Assembly: GCF_937874145.1 (NCBI RefSeq)
Contig: NZ_CALNBI010000024.1
Location: 1 to 41,245 of the forward strand
DNA length: 41,245 nucleotides
Origin: an uncultured Chitinophaga sp.
Lineage (GTDB): Bacteria > Bacteroidota > Bacteroidia > Chitinophagales > Chitinophagaceae
Direction: 5' to 3'
Below, in pieces: positions 7,392-15,866 of this stretch; the stretch's first letter is position 1, and every line of letters starts with the position of its first letter. The position numbers and the translations under genes were made by a program. Below the pieces are notes generated by a model. That model had not been told where the DNA came from. It saw nothing but the letters and a program-made list of their open reading frames with translations, and ran no database searches.

Positions 7392-9458
7392 ATGTTAACG
7401 GGATGGTTCAATATCATTAAACGTGTTGGCCTGAAGCCGAACCCAAAGGAAGGGGACGAAAAGCGTTTGATGGTGGTAAACTCCTTCAGTTTTATCACCG
7501 CCTTGCTTTGCACCTTCTGCGGGGTCAGCCTTGCATGGGTTTCGGGAGACTGGTCCATTTTCTACACCGCGATGGGATTCGTCTGCGGCTTCCTTTCCAT
7601 ACTCGCGTTTAACCACCGCGGTTATTACAAAGCCGCCAAGTTCATGCTCATGTTCGTGTTCTGCATGGTGATGCTTTATTACGGCGCCACCTTCGGCGAA
7701 AGCACACAGGTGCATTTCCTCGGCCTCTTCCTCATCGGGGTGCCCCTGCTCATCTGCACCCCCAGGGAGAAAGAGTTCCGCTTCTACTGCATCCTCATGA
7801 TCCTCGTCTGCCTCTCCTTCCTCGAAATCAACTATTACTTCCAGCTCGTTACACCCATGGACATGACTCGCAACGAGCTCTATGTTTTCAGGTGGCTCAT
7901 TATGACCGTGGTGCTCGCACTCAATTTTATGGTGATCTCCTTTTACCAGGGCAATATCAAGGGACTGTTCAAGCGGCTCCTGGAAAATAACAAAACCCTG
8001 CTCGTGAAGAACCGCATGGTGGAAGAACAGGACGCCGAGCTGAAAAGAGCCAACGTCAAACTCTCTGCCTACAACGTGCACCTCGAACAGGAAGTCAGCG
8101 CCCGGACCCACGCCCTCAATGCCAACACCATCGCCATGGAGGAAATGATCCGCAACCTCAAGAACAGCAACCGCCAGCTGCGCGACCAGGATAAAATGCT
8201 CACTTCCCAGCTGAAAGAACTGGAAACCGCGCGGGAAGAGCTCATGCAGGCGCGCGATGCGGCCGAGAAAGCCAATACCGCGAAGTCCGCCTTCCTCCGG
8301 GAAATCAGCCACGAAATCCGCAACCCGCTCAACGCGGTGATTGGCATGACGTACCTGCTGCTCAACGAGACCGACAACCGCAACCGCATCCCGCAAAGCG
8401 TGCTCGCCTATATCGAAAGCATCAGCACCAGCGGCCACAGCCTCCTCGAAATCGTCAATAACGTACTTGAGCTCGCCCGCATAGAAGCCGGCAAGATCGA
8501 CCAGGTGCAACCCGAGCCCTTCAACCTCCGCGACTGGCTGCGCAGCATCTCGTCCATCTACCAGAATGCGGCGCAGGTCAAGAGCGTGGCCATCCAGCTG
8601 CAGATCGACAACCGCCTGCCTTCCATCATCGAAGGCGACCGTATCCACCTCACCCAGATCGTTAACAACCTGCTCGGCAACGCCATCAAGTTTTCGCCGG
8701 AGAAAAAGAGGGTAACGCTCCACTGCTTCCGCCGAGAGCCTTCGCAATGGTGTATCTGCGTGTCCGACGAAGGGATCGGTATCCCGGAAGAGAAGCAGCG
8801 CGTCATCTTCCAGCCCTTCGAACAGGCTGATGCATCTATCCACGAAACGTACGGCGGCACCGGCCTGGGCCTCACCATCACCCGGCGCATCGTGGAAATG
8901 ATGGGCGGCACCATCTCCCTGCGCAGTGAGCCCGGCACCGGCACGGCGTTCACCGTCACCCTGCCGCTGATCGCCGAATCCGATTCAAATACCGAAGCCG
9001 GCACCTGCCAGCCCGACATCGTTCCCGAATACACCGCCTTCCCCGCCGAAACGCGCGTGCTGCTCATGGAAGACAGTGAGATCAACCAGCTCATCATGGA
9101 ACGTTTTTTCTCGCATGTAGGCATAGCCCTGCATGTGGCCGCCAACGGGGAAGATGGCCTGCGGCTGGCCAGGGCCGTCCGCCCCGATCTCATCATCCTC
9201 GACATGCACATGCCCCGGATGACCGGACACGAAGTGATCGTCCAGATCCGGCAGGACGCCGGGCTCAGCCACATCCCCGTTATCGCCATTTCCGCGGATG
9301 CATTCCGCGAGCAGCAGGAGGAAGCCATACGCGCAGGTGTAAACGAATATCTCATCAAGCCCATCGAATTCGACCGGCTCTATAATGTCATCGATCAATA
9401 CCTCCGCGCCGCCAGGCAGCAAACGCCTTACCCCTTACGGGCCATCAAGGTGAGTTAA
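7392..9458 (+). CDS. Hybrid sensor histidine kinase with C-terminal receiver
   Basis: The 688-residue protein has an N-terminal membrane region of about six helices (residues 30-180), a coiled coil (about 190-300), a HisKA domain with His307 in FLREISHEIRNPLN, a HATPase domain (N box about NNLLGNAIKFS, G boxes DEGIGIP and GGTGLGLT), and a REC domain with phospho-acceptor Asp604 (ILDMHMPRMTG) and Lys656 (YLIKP). It would autophosphorylate and pass phosphate to its own receiver. There is no HPt domain or DNA-binding output, and no cognate regulator next to it. Signal unknown. It ends 9 bases before the convergent SRAP gene. Confidence 0.93.
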   Translation: MLTGWFNIIKRVGLKPNPKEGDEKRLMVVNSFSFITALLCTFCGVSLAWVSGDWSIFYTAMGFVCGFLSILAFNHRGYYKAAKFMLMFVFCMVMLYYGATFGESTQVHFLGLFLIGVPLLICTPREKEFRFYCILMILVCLSFLEINYYFQLVTPMDMTRNELYVFRWLIMTVVLALNFMVISFYQGNIKGLFKRLLENNKTLLVKNRMVEEQDAELKRANVKLSAYNVHLEQEVSARTHALNANTIAMEEMIRNLKNSNRQLRDQDKMLTSQLKELETAREELMQARDAAEKANTAKSAFLREISHEIRNPLNAVIGMTYLLLNETDNRNRIPQSVLAYIESISTSGHSLLEIVNNVLELARIEAGKIDQVQPEPFNLRDWLRSISSIYQNAAQVKSVAIQLQIDNRLPSIIEGDRIHLTQIVNNLLGNAIKFSPEKKRVTLHCFRREPSQWCICVSDEGIGIPEEKQRVIFQPFEQADASIHETYGGTGLGLTITRRIVEMMGGTISLRSEPGTGTAFTVTLPLIAESDSNTEAGTCQPDIVPEYTAFPAETRVLLMEDSEINQLIMERFFSHVGIALHVAANGEDGLRLARAVRPDLIILDMHMPRMTGHEVIVQIRQDAGLSHIPVIAISADAFREQQEEAIRAGVNEYLIKPIEFDRLYNVIDQYLRAARQQTPYPLRAIKVS

Positions 9459-9467
9459 TAAAAAAGT

Positions 9468-10217
9468 TTACAGGACGGGCAGATCGGCCCATGGTGTTTC
9501 GGCGATCACGTTTTCGTCGTCGGGCTTCGCTTTGCGGACGGAATTCACCGTCCAGTAAGCCAGCTCTTCCGAAGGGATGCTGTACGCGAGAATGGACCGG
9601 ATGCCTTCGTCGGACAGGTCGGGCCGCAGCCATTCCTTTTCCAGTTCGCGCGGGAGGATGAGGGGCATGCGGCCGGCATTGTCGCCGCCGTTGTGGATGC
9701 GCGACATGAGATTGTTTGCGTCGCGGGTGATGAGCGTGAAGGTGCCGGGGATCTCACCTGTTTCCGGATTGGGGAGATGCGACCAGGCGTACAGCCCTGC
9801 GATGAAGAAAATCTCGCGGTCTTTCACGTGGATATAATAGGGGACTTTATTTTTCCATCCGGGGATCTCGCGGTGCTCGAAGAAGCCGGTGGCGGGCACC
9901 AGGCAGCGGTTGTTGCGGATGCGGTTCCAGTAGGCTTTGGCGTCGAGGACTTTTTCGGCCCTGGCGTTCACCATCCATTTCCGGCCTTTTTTCACTTCTT
10001 CCGGCGTTTTCATGTAATGGGGAATAACGCCCCATTCGAATCTTTTCAGCTTGAATTCGCCCTGCTCCTGCACCACCACCGGCCATTTCGGATAGGCCTG
10101 CGCCACTTTATGATAGGTGGGCTCGAAGTGGAGGTCGAGCTGCCCCATATCCTTCAGGTCGGGGAGATAGTCGAATACGGAGGCGATGCTGGCAGAAAAT
10201 GAAAGGTCGTAGCACAT
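9468..10217 (-). CDS. SOS response-associated peptidase family (SRAP; YedK/HMCES-type) protein
   Basis: The 249-residue protein covers a full SRAP domain. Cys2 directly follows Met1 and would form the covalent thiazolidine link to abasic sites in single-stranded DNA after Met removal. The family motifs WGVIPHYM, MVNARAEKV, RCLVPATGFFEH and GRMPLIL are present. It protects abasic sites during replication. It is the last gene of the umuC-unknown-SRAP operon, starting 10 bases after the preceding gene, which places it with translesion synthesis. Confidence 0.93.
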   Translation of the reverse strand: MCYDLSFSASIASVFDYLPDLKDMGQLDLHFEPTYHKVAQAYPKWPVVVQEQGEFKLKRFEWGVIPHYMKTPEEVKKGRKWMVNARAEKVLDAKAYWNRIRNNRCLVPATGFFEHREIPGWKNKVPYYIHVKDREIFFIAGLYAWSHLPNPETGEIPGTFTLITRDANNLMSRIHNGGDNAGRMPLILPRELEKEWLRPDLSDEGIRSILAYSIPSEELAYWTVNSVRKAKPDDENVIAETPWADLPVL

Positions 10218-10227
10218 GGGATCAGGT

Positions 10228-10707
10228 TTATTCGATGTCGGAGAAGGGTATTTTGATTTCTTCCTGTTTCGTTTTCAAATTAAGGAAAAGTTCGCCAAAC
10301 TGGATGAACAGGGACACCTGGAGATTTTCTTTCCGTTCGGCCTTCCAGTTGGTGTGCGTTCTTACGTATTGCTTGATAGCGGCGCCTGTGGAGGGATCGG
10401 GATGCCATTTCCGTTTCGCGAGCAGGGCGATGTAGATGTGGTAGCCTTCCGGCTCGGCGGCTGCGGCGAAGAGGCGCTCCCGGTCGGCGGCGTCTTCCCC
10501 GTCGTACACGCGGCGGTGCGGATCAGTGGGAATGGCTTCCATATGCGCGCGTGCTTCACCGATGGAGCGGTACGCGGAAATAAGGAAAGCCCCTTTCAGC
10601 GAAGGGTGCATGCCGCGCGGATATTGCTGCCGCACGAACCAGCGGTGCCCTGCGGCCAGGAGCCCTTCCAGCACGGCGGGTTTCAATATGGCGAGCGGGT
10701 TATGCAT
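10228..10707 (-). CDS. Conserved-looking unknown protein in the umuC operon
   Basis: The product is 159 residues, not recognised, soluble, with no signal peptide. Visible features are a basic middle part (RWFVRQQYPRGMHPSLKG) and a C-terminal half rich in beta-type sequence. The start ATG at 10707 overlaps the umuC stop as ATGA, which indicates translational coupling. The longer frame upstream lies inside umuC and is rejected. Its place between a Y-family polymerase and a SRAP protein suggests a role in DNA damage tolerance, by inference only. Confidence 0.8.
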   Translation of the reverse strand: MHNPLAILKPAVLEGLLAAGHRWFVRQQYPRGMHPSLKGAFLISAYRSIGEARAHMEAIPTDPHRRVYDGEDAADRERLFAAAAEPEGYHIYIALLAKRKWHPDPSTGAAIKQYVRTHTNWKAERKENLQVSLFIQFGELFLNLKTKQEEIKIPFSDIE

Positions 10708-11969
10708 CAGTCGGCTTTGGCTTTGATGATGTCGTGCAGGCGTGTGGTATAGCAGGGCGAAAGCCGCTCCTGCCGCAGCGCCCATTTCTTGTCGCCGCCC
10801 TGCACCGCGAAGCGCAGCACCGGTTTGCCGGCAAAATGCCGCGTGATCCCGTCGAGCGCCTGCATGAGCTTTTTCTCCTTGTCGTGGTCGGTGGATTCGA
10901 ACAGGTTTTCCTGCACCTGCGAATCGGGCACCAGGTCCATGGCGGTGATGCCGGTCTTTTTGTAATTGTATCCCGGTTTGAAGATGCGGTCGAGGGCGGA
11001 AAGCGCGTGATGGATAAGCTCGCGCGTGCTGCTGGCGGGCACGGGAAGGCGGAGGTTGACGGACCGGTGGTACTGCGCATCCTGCCCGCGGAAATTATTC
11101 GTTTGCACGAACACCTGGATCACCGTGGCCCGCGAGCCCTGTGCCCGCAGCTTCCGCGCGGCCACGGCGGTGTAATTGGCGAGGGCTTCGCGGATGTCGT
11201 CCTTTTCGGTGAGCAGCTGCCCGAAGGAGCGCGCCACGCAAACGGCCTTTTTCGGCGGCGCCGTTTCCTCCAGCCCGATACTGGGAATGCCGCGCAGCTC
11301 GTGTACCAGCCGGAGCCCCTGCACGGTCAGTTCCCGGCGGGCAAAATCATCCGGTACACGGGAAAGGTCCAGCGCGGTATGGAATCCCTTCTCATGCAGC
11401 ATGGCGGCATATTGCGACCCGATGCCCCAGATGTTTTCCACCTGCGTGGCGGCCATGACGGCTTCTGTGGCGGCCGGGGAATCCAGCACGAGGAACCCTT
11501 CCGGCAATTTCGATTGCTTGACGTAACGGTTGGCCATTTTCGCGAGCGTTTTGGTGGGCGCCACGCCTACCGACACGGGGATGCCCACGTCCTGCAGCAC
11601 GCCGCCGCGGATGGCTGCGGCCAGGCGGCCGGGTTGCGCGTGGCCGGCCAGGTCGAGAAAGGCTTCGTCGATACTATACACCTCCATCTCCGGCGCGAAG
11701 GCATTCAATACCTGCATGACGCGCTGGCTGAGGCTGCCGTAGAGGGTGTAATTGGAAGAGAAGACGGCCACATCATGACGGCGGAGCATGTCTTCCATGA
11801 AAAACGCCGGCGCTCCCATGCGGATGCCGAGGGCTTTGGCTTCTTCGGAACGGGAGATCACGCAGCCGTCGTTATTGCTGAGCACCACCACCGGGCGCTG
11901 CAGCACACCGGGATGGAAGAGCCTTTCGCAGCTTACGTAAAAATTGTTGCAATCAACCAGGGCGACCAT
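10707..11969 (-). CDS. umuC: Y-family DNA polymerase, UmuC type
   Basis: The 420-residue error-prone polymerase acts in translesion synthesis. The first catalytic Asp (MVALVDCNNFYVSCERLF) and the second acidic pair (YSIDEAFLD) are present, then the helix-hairpin-helix region (IWGIGSQYAAML), the little-finger domain, and a C-terminal DUF4113-type tail (TGITAMDLVPDSQVQENLF). The start is the ATG at 11969. An upstream extension to 12011 would overrun the promoter. No umuD-like protease gene is adjacent, unusual for umuC. It is the first gene of a three-gene operon. Confidence 0.93.
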   Translation of the reverse strand: MVALVDCNNFYVSCERLFHPGVLQRPVVVLSNNDGCVISRSEEAKALGIRMGAPAFFMEDMLRRHDVAVFSSNYTLYGSLSQRVMQVLNAFAPEMEVYSIDEAFLDLAGHAQPGRLAAAIRGGVLQDVGIPVSVGVAPTKTLAKMANRYVKQSKLPEGFLVLDSPAATEAVMAATQVENIWGIGSQYAAMLHEKGFHTALDLSRVPDDFARRELTVQGLRLVHELRGIPSIGLEETAPPKKAVCVARSFGQLLTEKDDIREALANYTAVAARKLRAQGSRATVIQVFVQTNNFRGQDAQYHRSVNLRLPVPASSTRELIHHALSALDRIFKPGYNYKKTGITAMDLVPDSQVQENLFESTDHDKEKKLMQALDGITRHFAGKPVLRFAVQGGDKKWALRQERLSPCYTTRLHDIIKAKAD

Positions 11970-11971
11970 CG

Positions 11972-11994
11972 TGCTAATTATATTAGCAAACATA
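11972..11994 (-). promoter_or_regulatory. Promoter and operator-like inverted repeat of the umuC operon
   Basis: On the minus strand TATGTTTG (11987-11994) matches TAnnTTTG. Directly after it lies the perfect inverted repeat TGCTAAT-N3-ATTAGCA (11972-11988), which covers the expected start point, 3 bases before the umuC ATG. A repressor bound there would silence the operon. The repeat could be the local damage-response (SOS-like) box. The leader would be only about ten bases. Confidence 0.6.
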
Positions 11995-12012
11995 GCTAAA
12001 AATATTGGCATT

Positions 12013-12231
12013 TCAGGCGTAGTGCGCTACGATCGCATCGGCGATCCTGCCTACCAGTACAGTGTCCGGCGGCACGGGGCCCTGGGCGATGGCGCGCAGG
12101 TTATCCTCCTCGTCGAGCTCGAAAACGACCAGCCCCTCGCCGGTGTCCACATGAAACGCCATGCCGTAACCCTTGACGAAAGGCTTAACCTCGAAGCGCT
12201 GCCCGTCGATCGTGATGGTAAAAATATCCAT
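12013..12231 (-). CDS. Small unknown protein
   Basis: The product is 72 residues (MDIFTITIDGQRFEVKPF at the N-terminus), acidic, with alternating hydrophobic residues suggesting a small beta-rich domain. No family recognised. An ATG at 12249 would add six residues (MTDICP). It ends 44 bases upstream of umuC on the same strand, but the umuC promoter lies between, so it is probably a separate unit. Confidence 0.6.
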   Translation of the reverse strand: MDIFTITIDGQRFEVKPFVKGYGMAFHVDTGEGLVVFELDEEDNLRAIAQGPVPPDTVLVGRIADAIVAHYA

Positions 12232-12396
12232 GGGGCAAATATCCGTCATTCCCGGATGAATACCATTCGGGCTGGCGGTCTGGTGAGAACTATGTTATGA
12301 TGTAAGACGTAGGAAGGAATTCCTTACAGGCGCCGGCCACTTGCCTGGAAGCAGCTGCGGCCGGGGGCCTGGTGAGGAAGGAATGCTGCAGGGCCC

Positions 12397-12762
12397 TTAG
12401 TTCAGGAGCGCCTGGATTTTGCTGGTTAACTCTACAGGACTGAAAGGCCTTATGATGATTTCTTCCGCTTCCATACCAAACCAGGAAGAAATACTGTCCA
12501 TCACGAAATAAGCGGGCAATACGAGGATCACCGGCATCGGCCGGCGCGCCCGCTGGTTGCGCAACTGCGCGGAAAGGTCGTCGAGATAAGGGAATGGCAG
12601 CTTGAGATCGGCGATCACGAGGTCGTAGTCGTACGTCCCCAGTAACATGGCCGCTTCTTTTCCATTATAGGCAAGGTCTGCATGGTGCCCTTCTTTCTGA
12701 ATGATTAACTCTACGACGTGTATCATTAATAAATCATCTTCTATAACCAATATCCTTTTCAT
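12397..12762 (-). CDS. Stand-alone receiver-domain protein, atypical
   Basis: The 121-residue protein is a single CheY-like receiver. The acidic pair (VIEDD, residues 7-10) and phospho-acceptor Asp52 (VIADLKLP) are kept. The switch Thr/Ser position reads Pro (LVLPA, about residue 83), and the invariant Lys is Arg105 (IIRPFSP). It has no output domain and no adjacent kinase. It may act as a phosphate sink or a phosphorylation-altered signalling partner. Confidence 0.85.
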   Translation of the reverse strand: MKRILVIEDDLLMIHVVELIIQKEGHHADLAYNGKEAAMLLGTYDYDLVIADLKLPFPYLDDLSAQLRNQRARRPMPVILVLPAYFVMDSISSWFGMEAEEIIIRPFSPVELTSKIQALLN

Positions 12763-13035
12763 ATACGATCACTATTACCCACTGCAGCACAGGCACACGA
12801 AGGCCTGCCGCGGACGCGTTGACTTTTTGATCTATGCTGCTAAAGTGGAAGTTCAATAAAAACAGAGGCGAGTATACAGGTATACGTCTGATCTTTTATA
12901 TGGCTTTACGGTAATGTTCAATCTACTAGGTATAAGCCGTTACGACCCTCTATTTGCATATACTGTGCCAAAACAGCCGTTGGTTAATGGGCGTTAACAA
13001 ACATGATCATAATAGGAATTGATGACAGGCATTCC
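12763..13035. other. Gene-free stretch before the metE leader
   Basis: No gene or RNA is supported here. It should hold the upstream region of the receiver gene (minus) and of the metE leader (plus). A GTATAC-AG-GTATAC repeat is visible near 12877, of unknown meaning. Confidence 0.4.
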
Positions 13036-13043
13036 TATCTTTG
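13036..13043 (+). promoter_or_regulatory. -7 element of the metE leader promoter
   Basis: TATCTTTG matches TAnnTTTG and lies about 30 bases before the riboswitch. A TTG at 13019-13021 is closer than the usual spacing. Confidence 0.5.
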
Positions 13044-13073
13044 GCCCCGAGTTCTTTACCCGATTCATTCTTT

Positions 13074-13250
13074 CCATAGTGCGGTAGGCGGCCAACGCCG
13101 CTTTTAAAAAGGAACCGTGTGCAAATCACGGGCTGTCGCGCAACTGTAAGTAACTGTCAAAGTTACCGCCCACCAAGTTCATTGTCCTGACCTGAACAGG
13201 ATGAGAAGAACGGCGGTAATGTTACAAGCCAGGATACTTGCCCGCTATGT
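13074..13250 (+). promoter_or_regulatory. Cobalamin (B12) riboswitch
   Basis: The core landmarks of the adenosylcobalamin aptamer occur in order: AAAAAGGAACCGTG, then GTGCAAATCACGGGCTG, then TCGCGCAACTGTAA, and a 3' B12 box AAGCCAGGATACTTGCC at 13226-13242. The closing stem CATAG..CGG (13075-13084) pairs with CCGCTATG (13242-13249). It precedes metE, so B12 should switch off the B12-independent enzyme, as known for this pairing elsewhere. Confidence 0.93.
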
Positions 13251-13294
13251 AAGATCATGCTTTCGCGATTTGAAGCAATGGTCAGGACGCATCG

Positions 13295-13311
13295 GGGGCA
13301 ACCTGTGCCCC
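13295..13311 (+). other. Hairpin in the metE leader, possible expression platform
   Basis: GGGGCA/TGCCCC with loop ACCTG between the B12 aptamer and the metE start. There is no T run after it, so control of translation is more likely than termination. Confidence 0.4.
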
Positions 13312-13397
13312 GTTATGCCGTTCCGTACCTTTTCCAATCCCTGAAAGCATACGAAAACCGTAAGGAGCATTAAGTTTCTTAATGTTTTAAAAGTTTT

Positions 13398-15704
13398 ATG
13401 CGTATGCTTAAACACACCCTCGGCTACCCGCGCATGGGAGCCCGCCGCCAGCTGAAGAAAGCTTGCGAGGATTACTGGCAACACCGCATCGGCCGCCAGG
13501 AATTATTCGTTGCCGCCCAACGCCTGCAGGAGGAACAATGGCGCCTGCAGGAAGCCGCCGGGATGGACCTCATCCCCTGCAATGACTTCAGTTTCTACGA
13601 TCACGTTCTCGACACCTCGCTCCTCGTGGGCGCCATCCCCGACCGCTATGCGCCCGTGGTGACCGACTTGCCGCAGAACACCGAAGCCGATCTCGCCTTT
13701 GCCATGGCCCGTGGTTACCAGGAACACGGCCTCGACCTCACCGCCATGGAAATGACCAAATGGTTCGACACGAACTATCATTACATCGTGCCCGAGTTCC
13801 GCCGTAGCCAGACATTCAGGCTGTTCTCCAACAAAGTGTTCAACGCCTTCGATGCCGCCAGGCATCTGCTGAAAGCCACGCCCAAGCCCGTGCTGATAGG
13901 CCCCGTGTCGTACCTGCTGCTCGGCAAGGAGAAGGAACCCGGCTTCCATCGCCTGGAACTGCTTCCCCGGCTGCTACCCGTCTACATCGAAGCCCTGCAG
14001 CGCCTGCAAAACATGGGCGCCAAATGGGTGCAGCTCGACGAGCCTTTCCTCGCCACCGACCTCCCCGCCGGCGCCGCCGATGCGTACCGTTACGCCTACT
14101 CGGAGATCGCTAAGCATTGTAAAGGCCTCCGGACGATGGTGGCCACCTATTTCGAAGGGCTCCGCGACAACGCTGCCCTGGCCGCTTCCCTGGGCGTATG
14201 CTGCCTGCATGTGGACCTTGTCCGCGATCCGGGCCAGCTCAGCGCGCTTTTGCCGCTGCTGCCGCCGAAGATGTCGTTGTCCCTCGGCGTGATCGACGGG
14301 CGCAATATCTGGAAGAACGATTACGAACGATCGCTCGGTTTTATCCGGCAGGCGGTGGAGATGTTGGGAGAAGACCGGGTAATGATCGCGCCGTCGTGCT
14401 CCCTGTTGCATACGCCCGCCGACCTCGGCCTGGAAACCGCGCTCGACGGGGAGCTGCGGTCCTGGATGGCGTTCGCCAAACAGAAGCTGGAGGAAGTGGC
14501 CGGGCTTGACCGGGTATTTCATGGTGATGCGGGACTGCTGGAAAAGAACAAAACTGCCATCGCCGCGCGGACTGTATCTTCCCGCATCCACAAACCCGCC
14601 GTGAAAGCGCGCGCCGCGGCCGTCACCGCACGCGATGCACAACGGGCATCGGCCTTCCCTGAACGGCAAACCCTCCAGCAGCAGCGCTTCCAGTTACCCA
14701 TGTATCCCACCACCACGATCGGATCGTTCCCGCAAACGGCCGATATCCGCACGCTGCGCGCAGCTTTCAAAAAAGGCGATCTCACGGCGGAACAATACGA
14801 CGCATCGCTGGAAGCCGCCACGCGCGAAGCCATTTTGCTGCAGGAAGACATTGGGCTGGATGTGCTCGTGCACGGCGAATTCGAGCGCAATGATATGGTG
14901 GAATATTTCGGCGAAAAGCTCGAAGGCTTCGCATTCACGCAGCACGGATGGGTGCAGAGCTACGGCAGCCGCTGCGTAAAGCCGCCCGTTATTTTCGGCG
15001 ATGTGAGCCGCGAACGGGATATGACCATTCGATGGTCGGTGTTCGCACAATCCTGCACCGCGCTGCCGATGAAGGGAATGCTCACCGGTCCGGTAACGAT
15101 ATTGCAGTGGTCTTTCGTGCGCGACGACCAGCCCCGTTCCGAAACCGCCGCGCAGATCGCGCTGGCGATCCGCGATGAAGTGGTGGCGCTCGAGGCGGCG
15201 GGGATCGGCATCATCCAGATCGATGAGCCCGCCATCCGCGAAGGATTGCCCATCCGGCAGGCCGACCGCGGGGAATACCTCGACTGGGCCGTGCGCGCCT
15301 TCCGCGTTTCGGCATCGGGCGTGAAGGATGATACGCAGATCCACACGCATATGTGTTACAGTGATTTCAATGACATCATCCGGCATATTGCCGCGATGGA
15401 TGCGGATGTGATTACGATCGAAACGTCGCGGTCGCAGATGGAGTTGCTGGAAGCATTTGCGGATTTCAGGTATCCCAATGAGATAGGGCCCGGTGTGTAT
15501 GACATCCATTCGCCGCGGGTGCCGGGTGCGGGGGAGATGGAAGCTTTGCTGCACAAGGCTGCCGAATACCTGCCGGCGCGCAACATCTGGGTGAACCCGG
15601 ATTGCGGGCTGAAGACGCGGAAGTGGCCCGAAACGGAAGCCGCGCTCCGCAATATGGTCAGCGCCGCCAGGGCGGTGAGGGCCGGTGTGAAAGCAACTGT
15701 ATAA
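13398..15704 (+). CDS. metE: Cobalamin-independent methionine synthase
   Basis: The 768-residue enzyme transfers the methyl group from 5-methyltetrahydropteroyl-polyglutamate to homocysteine. The zinc ligands are visible as His651, Cys653, Glu675 and Cys736, each ten positions after the E. coli residues. The N-terminal half (LGYPRMGARRQLKKACEDYW) and the C-terminal MetE barrel (YPTTTIGSFPQT) are both complete. It follows a cobalamin riboswitch and ends before a strong terminator. Met3 is an alternative start. Confidence 0.97.
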   Translation: MRMLKHTLGYPRMGARRQLKKACEDYWQHRIGRQELFVAAQRLQEEQWRLQEAAGMDLIPCNDFSFYDHVLDTSLLVGAIPDRYAPVVTDLPQNTEADLAFAMARGYQEHGLDLTAMEMTKWFDTNYHYIVPEFRRSQTFRLFSNKVFNAFDAARHLLKATPKPVLIGPVSYLLLGKEKEPGFHRLELLPRLLPVYIEALQRLQNMGAKWVQLDEPFLATDLPAGAADAYRYAYSEIAKHCKGLRTMVATYFEGLRDNAALAASLGVCCLHVDLVRDPGQLSALLPLLPPKMSLSLGVIDGRNIWKNDYERSLGFIRQAVEMLGEDRVMIAPSCSLLHTPADLGLETALDGELRSWMAFAKQKLEEVAGLDRVFHGDAGLLEKNKTAIAARTVSSRIHKPAVKARAAAVTARDAQRASAFPERQTLQQQRFQLPMYPTTTIGSFPQTADIRTLRAAFKKGDLTAEQYDASLEAATREAILLQEDIGLDVLVHGEFERNDMVEYFGEKLEGFAFTQHGWVQSYGSRCVKPPVIFGDVSRERDMTIRWSVFAQSCTALPMKGMLTGPVTILQWSFVRDDQPRSETAAQIALAIRDEVVALEAAGIGIIQIDEPAIREGLPIRQADRGEYLDWAVRAFRVSASGVKDDTQIHTHMCYSDFNDIIRHIAAMDADVITIETSRSQMELLEAFADFRYPNEIGPGVYDIHSPRVPGAGEMEALLHKAAEYLPARNIWVNPDCGLKTRKWPETEAALRNMVSAARAVRAGVKATV

Positions 15705-15713
15705 AGTGAAATA

Positions 15714-15740
15714 GCCGCGCCGGGAACAGCGCGGCCTCTT
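15714..15740 (+). terminator. Terminator of metE
   Basis: Stem GCCGCGC/GCGCGGC (15714-15720, 15729-15735) followed by CTCTTTT, 10 bases after the metE stop. Confidence 0.8.
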
Positions 15741-15814
15741 TTCAGCTTCATTGATAAGACCGGATTGCTCCAGCCATACCATCTCTTCATTAGAAGCTTC
15801 TTTCGTTATTTGAG

Positions 15815-15849
15815 GGCCGCAGCGGGGAGATCCCGCTGACGGCCTTTTT
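15815..15849 (+). terminator. Second plus-strand terminator after metE
   Basis: Stem GGCCG-AGCGGG / CCCGCT-CGGCC (15815-15844) with loop GAGA, followed by TTTTT. It lies 80 bases after the metE terminator with no gene in between. It is either a back-up terminator or the end of an unseen small transcript. Confidence 0.7.
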
Positions 15850-15866
15850 GTATTCATTGTGACCTG

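Noticed and set aside
7395..8843. 482-residue minus-strand frame opposite the hybrid kinase
   Set aside because: Shadow of the kinase coding sequence, and it overlaps HisKA/HATPase domains that are clearly real.
10734..11999. 421-residue plus-strand frame opposite umuC
   Set aside because: Shadow of umuC, which has all catalytic motifs. The frame looks random (many His, Arg, Gly).
12840..12970. Small gene or RNA before the metE leader
   Set aside because: The GTATAC repeat is too short and no frame or terminator supports a gene.
14694..15857. 387-residue minus-strand frame opposite metE
   Set aside because: Lies over the zinc-binding part of MetE and two plus-strand terminators.
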